A DNA stretch of 6,310 nt from Pseudomonadota bacterium (GTDB taxonomy: Bacteria; Myxococcota; Myxococcia; Myxococcales; Anaeromyxobacteraceae). Positions within the stretch are counted from its first letter, which is position 1. Each line of letters opens with the position of its first letter. Positions 5,467 through 6,310 of this stretch are shown here, piece after piece. The DNA is taken from assembly GCA_023428085.1 (NCBI GenBank), contig JAEYZK010000157.1:1-6310 (forward strand). The letters run 5' to 3'. The notes beneath the pieces were generated by a model. It searched no databases. It saw nothing but the letters and a program-made list of their open reading frames with translations, and was not told the origin of the DNA. A program made the translations under genes and the position numbers.

Positions 5467-5525
5467 ACCTCCCCGGCCCCTCGCCGCGGGATCCCGGCGG
5501 CGCGACGGTCCTCGACGGTCTCTGA
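5463..5525 (+). other. 20-codon mini-ORF coupling cheY to cheA (putative)
   Basis: An ATG overlaps the cheY stop as ATGA at 5463-5466 and opens a 20-codon frame (MNLPGPSPRDPGG and onward) that stops at 5525, just before the cheA ribosome binding site and 14 bases before its start. Such a frame could carry terminating ribosomes from cheY to cheA. The peptide itself has no recognisable feature and may be chance. The same stretch holds a weak hairpin (5483-5501) and a direct repeat CGACGGTC at 5503 and 5513. Confidence 0.25.
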
Positions 5526-5527
5526 AC

Positions 5528-5531
5528 GGAG
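5528..5531 (+). promoter_or_regulatory. Ribosome binding site of cheA
   Basis: GGAG lies eight bases before the ATG at 5540, with good spacing, and supports that start. Confidence 0.7.
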
Positions 5532-5539
5532 CGCGCGAC

Positions 5540-6310
5540 ATGGCGGGTCCCAAGGCACCGGAGCTCCTGGCCGCGCTCGCGGCCGCGGCGGTCGAGGCGG
5601 ACGCGGGCGACGGCGCGTCGCTGCGCGAGCTGGGGAAGGCGCTCGACGAGGCGCGCGCGGCGGGCGCCCTCTCCGGCGCCCTGGCCGCAGAGGCCGACGT
5701 CCTCGCGCAGGCGCTCCAGGGCGAGGCCGGCGGGGCCGAGGCGCTCGCGCGCGTGAGCGCCCTGCTCGGCGACGAGGCGGATCACGCGCCCGCGGCGGCG
5801 CCGGGCGCCAGCTCCGCGCAGCGCGATCCGGAGACGGTCGAGCTCATCGGCGACTTCCTGGAGGAGAGCGGGGAGGGGCTGGCGCGCGCGGACGAGACGC
5901 TGCTCGCGGTCGAGAAGCACGGCCCGGAGGCGGACCGGGTGCACGCCCTCTTCCGCGTCTTCCACACGATCAAGGGCGTCGCGGGCTTCCTCGAGCTCAC
6001 CGAGATCGTCGCGCTCTCGCACAGCACCGAGAACCTGCTGAACCTCGTCCGCGACGGGAGGCTGCAGCTCCAGGGCGAGGTGTTCGAGGCGGCGTTCGAG
6101 GCCACCGCCGTCCTGCGGCGCCTCCTCCAGCGGCTCCGGACCGCGGTGGACGCCGGGCTCGCGCTCCAGTCGGATCCGGAGGTCGCGCCCCTCGTCGAGC
6201 GGATCTCCCGGATCGCCGCGCGCGCCGAGGGCGCGGGCGAAGCGCCACCACCGGCGCGGGCGGCCGCCGCGGTCGAGCCGCAGGCGGCCGCCGCCGGTCC
6301 GGGGGCCGCC
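5540..6310 (+). CDS. cheA: CheA histidine kinase, N-terminal part (3' end outside window)
   Basis: The frame is open for 257 codons to the right edge, so only the start of the protein is seen; CheA proteins are usually 600 residues or more. An Ala/Glu/Leu-rich, probably helical region covers residues 1-95. An HPt domain then spans about 98-205 with the phosphorylatable H142 in LFRVFHTIKGVAGFLEL and the typical following helix IVALSHSTENLLNLVRDG. An Ala/Pro-rich linker begins near 230 (APPPARAAAAVEP). The dimerisation, ATPase and CheW-like domains are expected beyond the window but not seen. The HPt of most CheA proteins sits at the very N-terminus; here it follows an extension that I recall from CheA proteins of Geobacter and related bacteria. 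The gene follows cheY in the same direction and probably shares its transcript. An HPt-only or hybrid protein cannot be fully excluded from this part alone. Confidence 0.85.
   Translation, partial: MAGPKAPELLAALAAAAVEADAGDGASLRELGKALDEARAAGALSGALAAEADVLAQALQGEAGGAEALARVSALLGDEADHAPAAAPGASSAQRDPETVELIGDFLEESGEGLARADETLLAVEKHGPEADRVHALFRVFHTIKGVAGFLELTEIVALSHSTENLLNLVRDGRLQLQGEVFEAAFEATAVLRRLLQRLRTAVDAGLALQSDPEVAPLVERISRIAARAEGAGEAPPPARAAAAVEPQAAAAGPGAA

Overview
The window is very GC-rich DNA (about three quarters G+C by eye, with strong third-position GC in the genes). It carries a HerA-type ATPase gene, a secreted multi-domain xylanase and a CheX/CheY/CheA chemotaxis cluster. The base composition, the long CheA N-terminus and a good sigma-54-type promoter suggest a delta-proteobacterial or myxobacterial genome, possibly Anaeromyxobacter. 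That assignment is inference from composition and gene style, not from a database match.

Layout from left to right. (1) 1-1266, minus strand: the first 422 codons of a DUF853/YjgR-type HerA-like P-loop ATPase whose C-terminal end lies beyond the left edge. (2) 1267-1692: a 426-base divergent intergenic region. It has no gene but holds two AT-rich inverted elements, short direct repeats and small hairpins, and presumably the promoters of both flanking genes. (3) 1693-4143, plus strand: an 816-residue secreted GH10 endo-xylanase. Its order is signal peptide, GH10, two Cys-containing InlB/Flg_new-like repeats, a malectin-like (CBM57-like) domain, a third repeat, and an unassigned Cys/Trp-rich C-terminal module. 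(4) 4144-4288: a convergent gap with a strong 13-bp hairpin and a second structure that overlaps the stop codon of the next gene. (5) 4289-4744, minus strand: a CheX-like CheY-P phosphatase. (6) 4745-5106: a 362-base divergent gap with a long imperfect hairpin and a near-consensus -24/-12 promoter placed to drive cheY. (7) 5107-5466, plus strand: a single-domain CheY. (8) 5540-6310, plus strand: the start of a CheA whose HPt domain follows a helical N-terminal extension of about 95 residues; it runs off the right edge.

Two functional themes appear. The xylanase is a stand-alone secreted polysaccharide-degrading enzyme with several likely glycan-binding or spacer modules. The right third is the beginning of a chemosensory cluster: CheA would phosphorylate CheY and the divergent CheX would remove the phosphate. 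Nothing in the sequence links the two themes apart from proximity. I did not find a clearly new multi-gene system. The points most worth a second look are the xylanase architecture with its C-terminal module, the sigma-54-like promoter before cheY, and the paired inverted elements in the ATPase/xylanase intergenic region.
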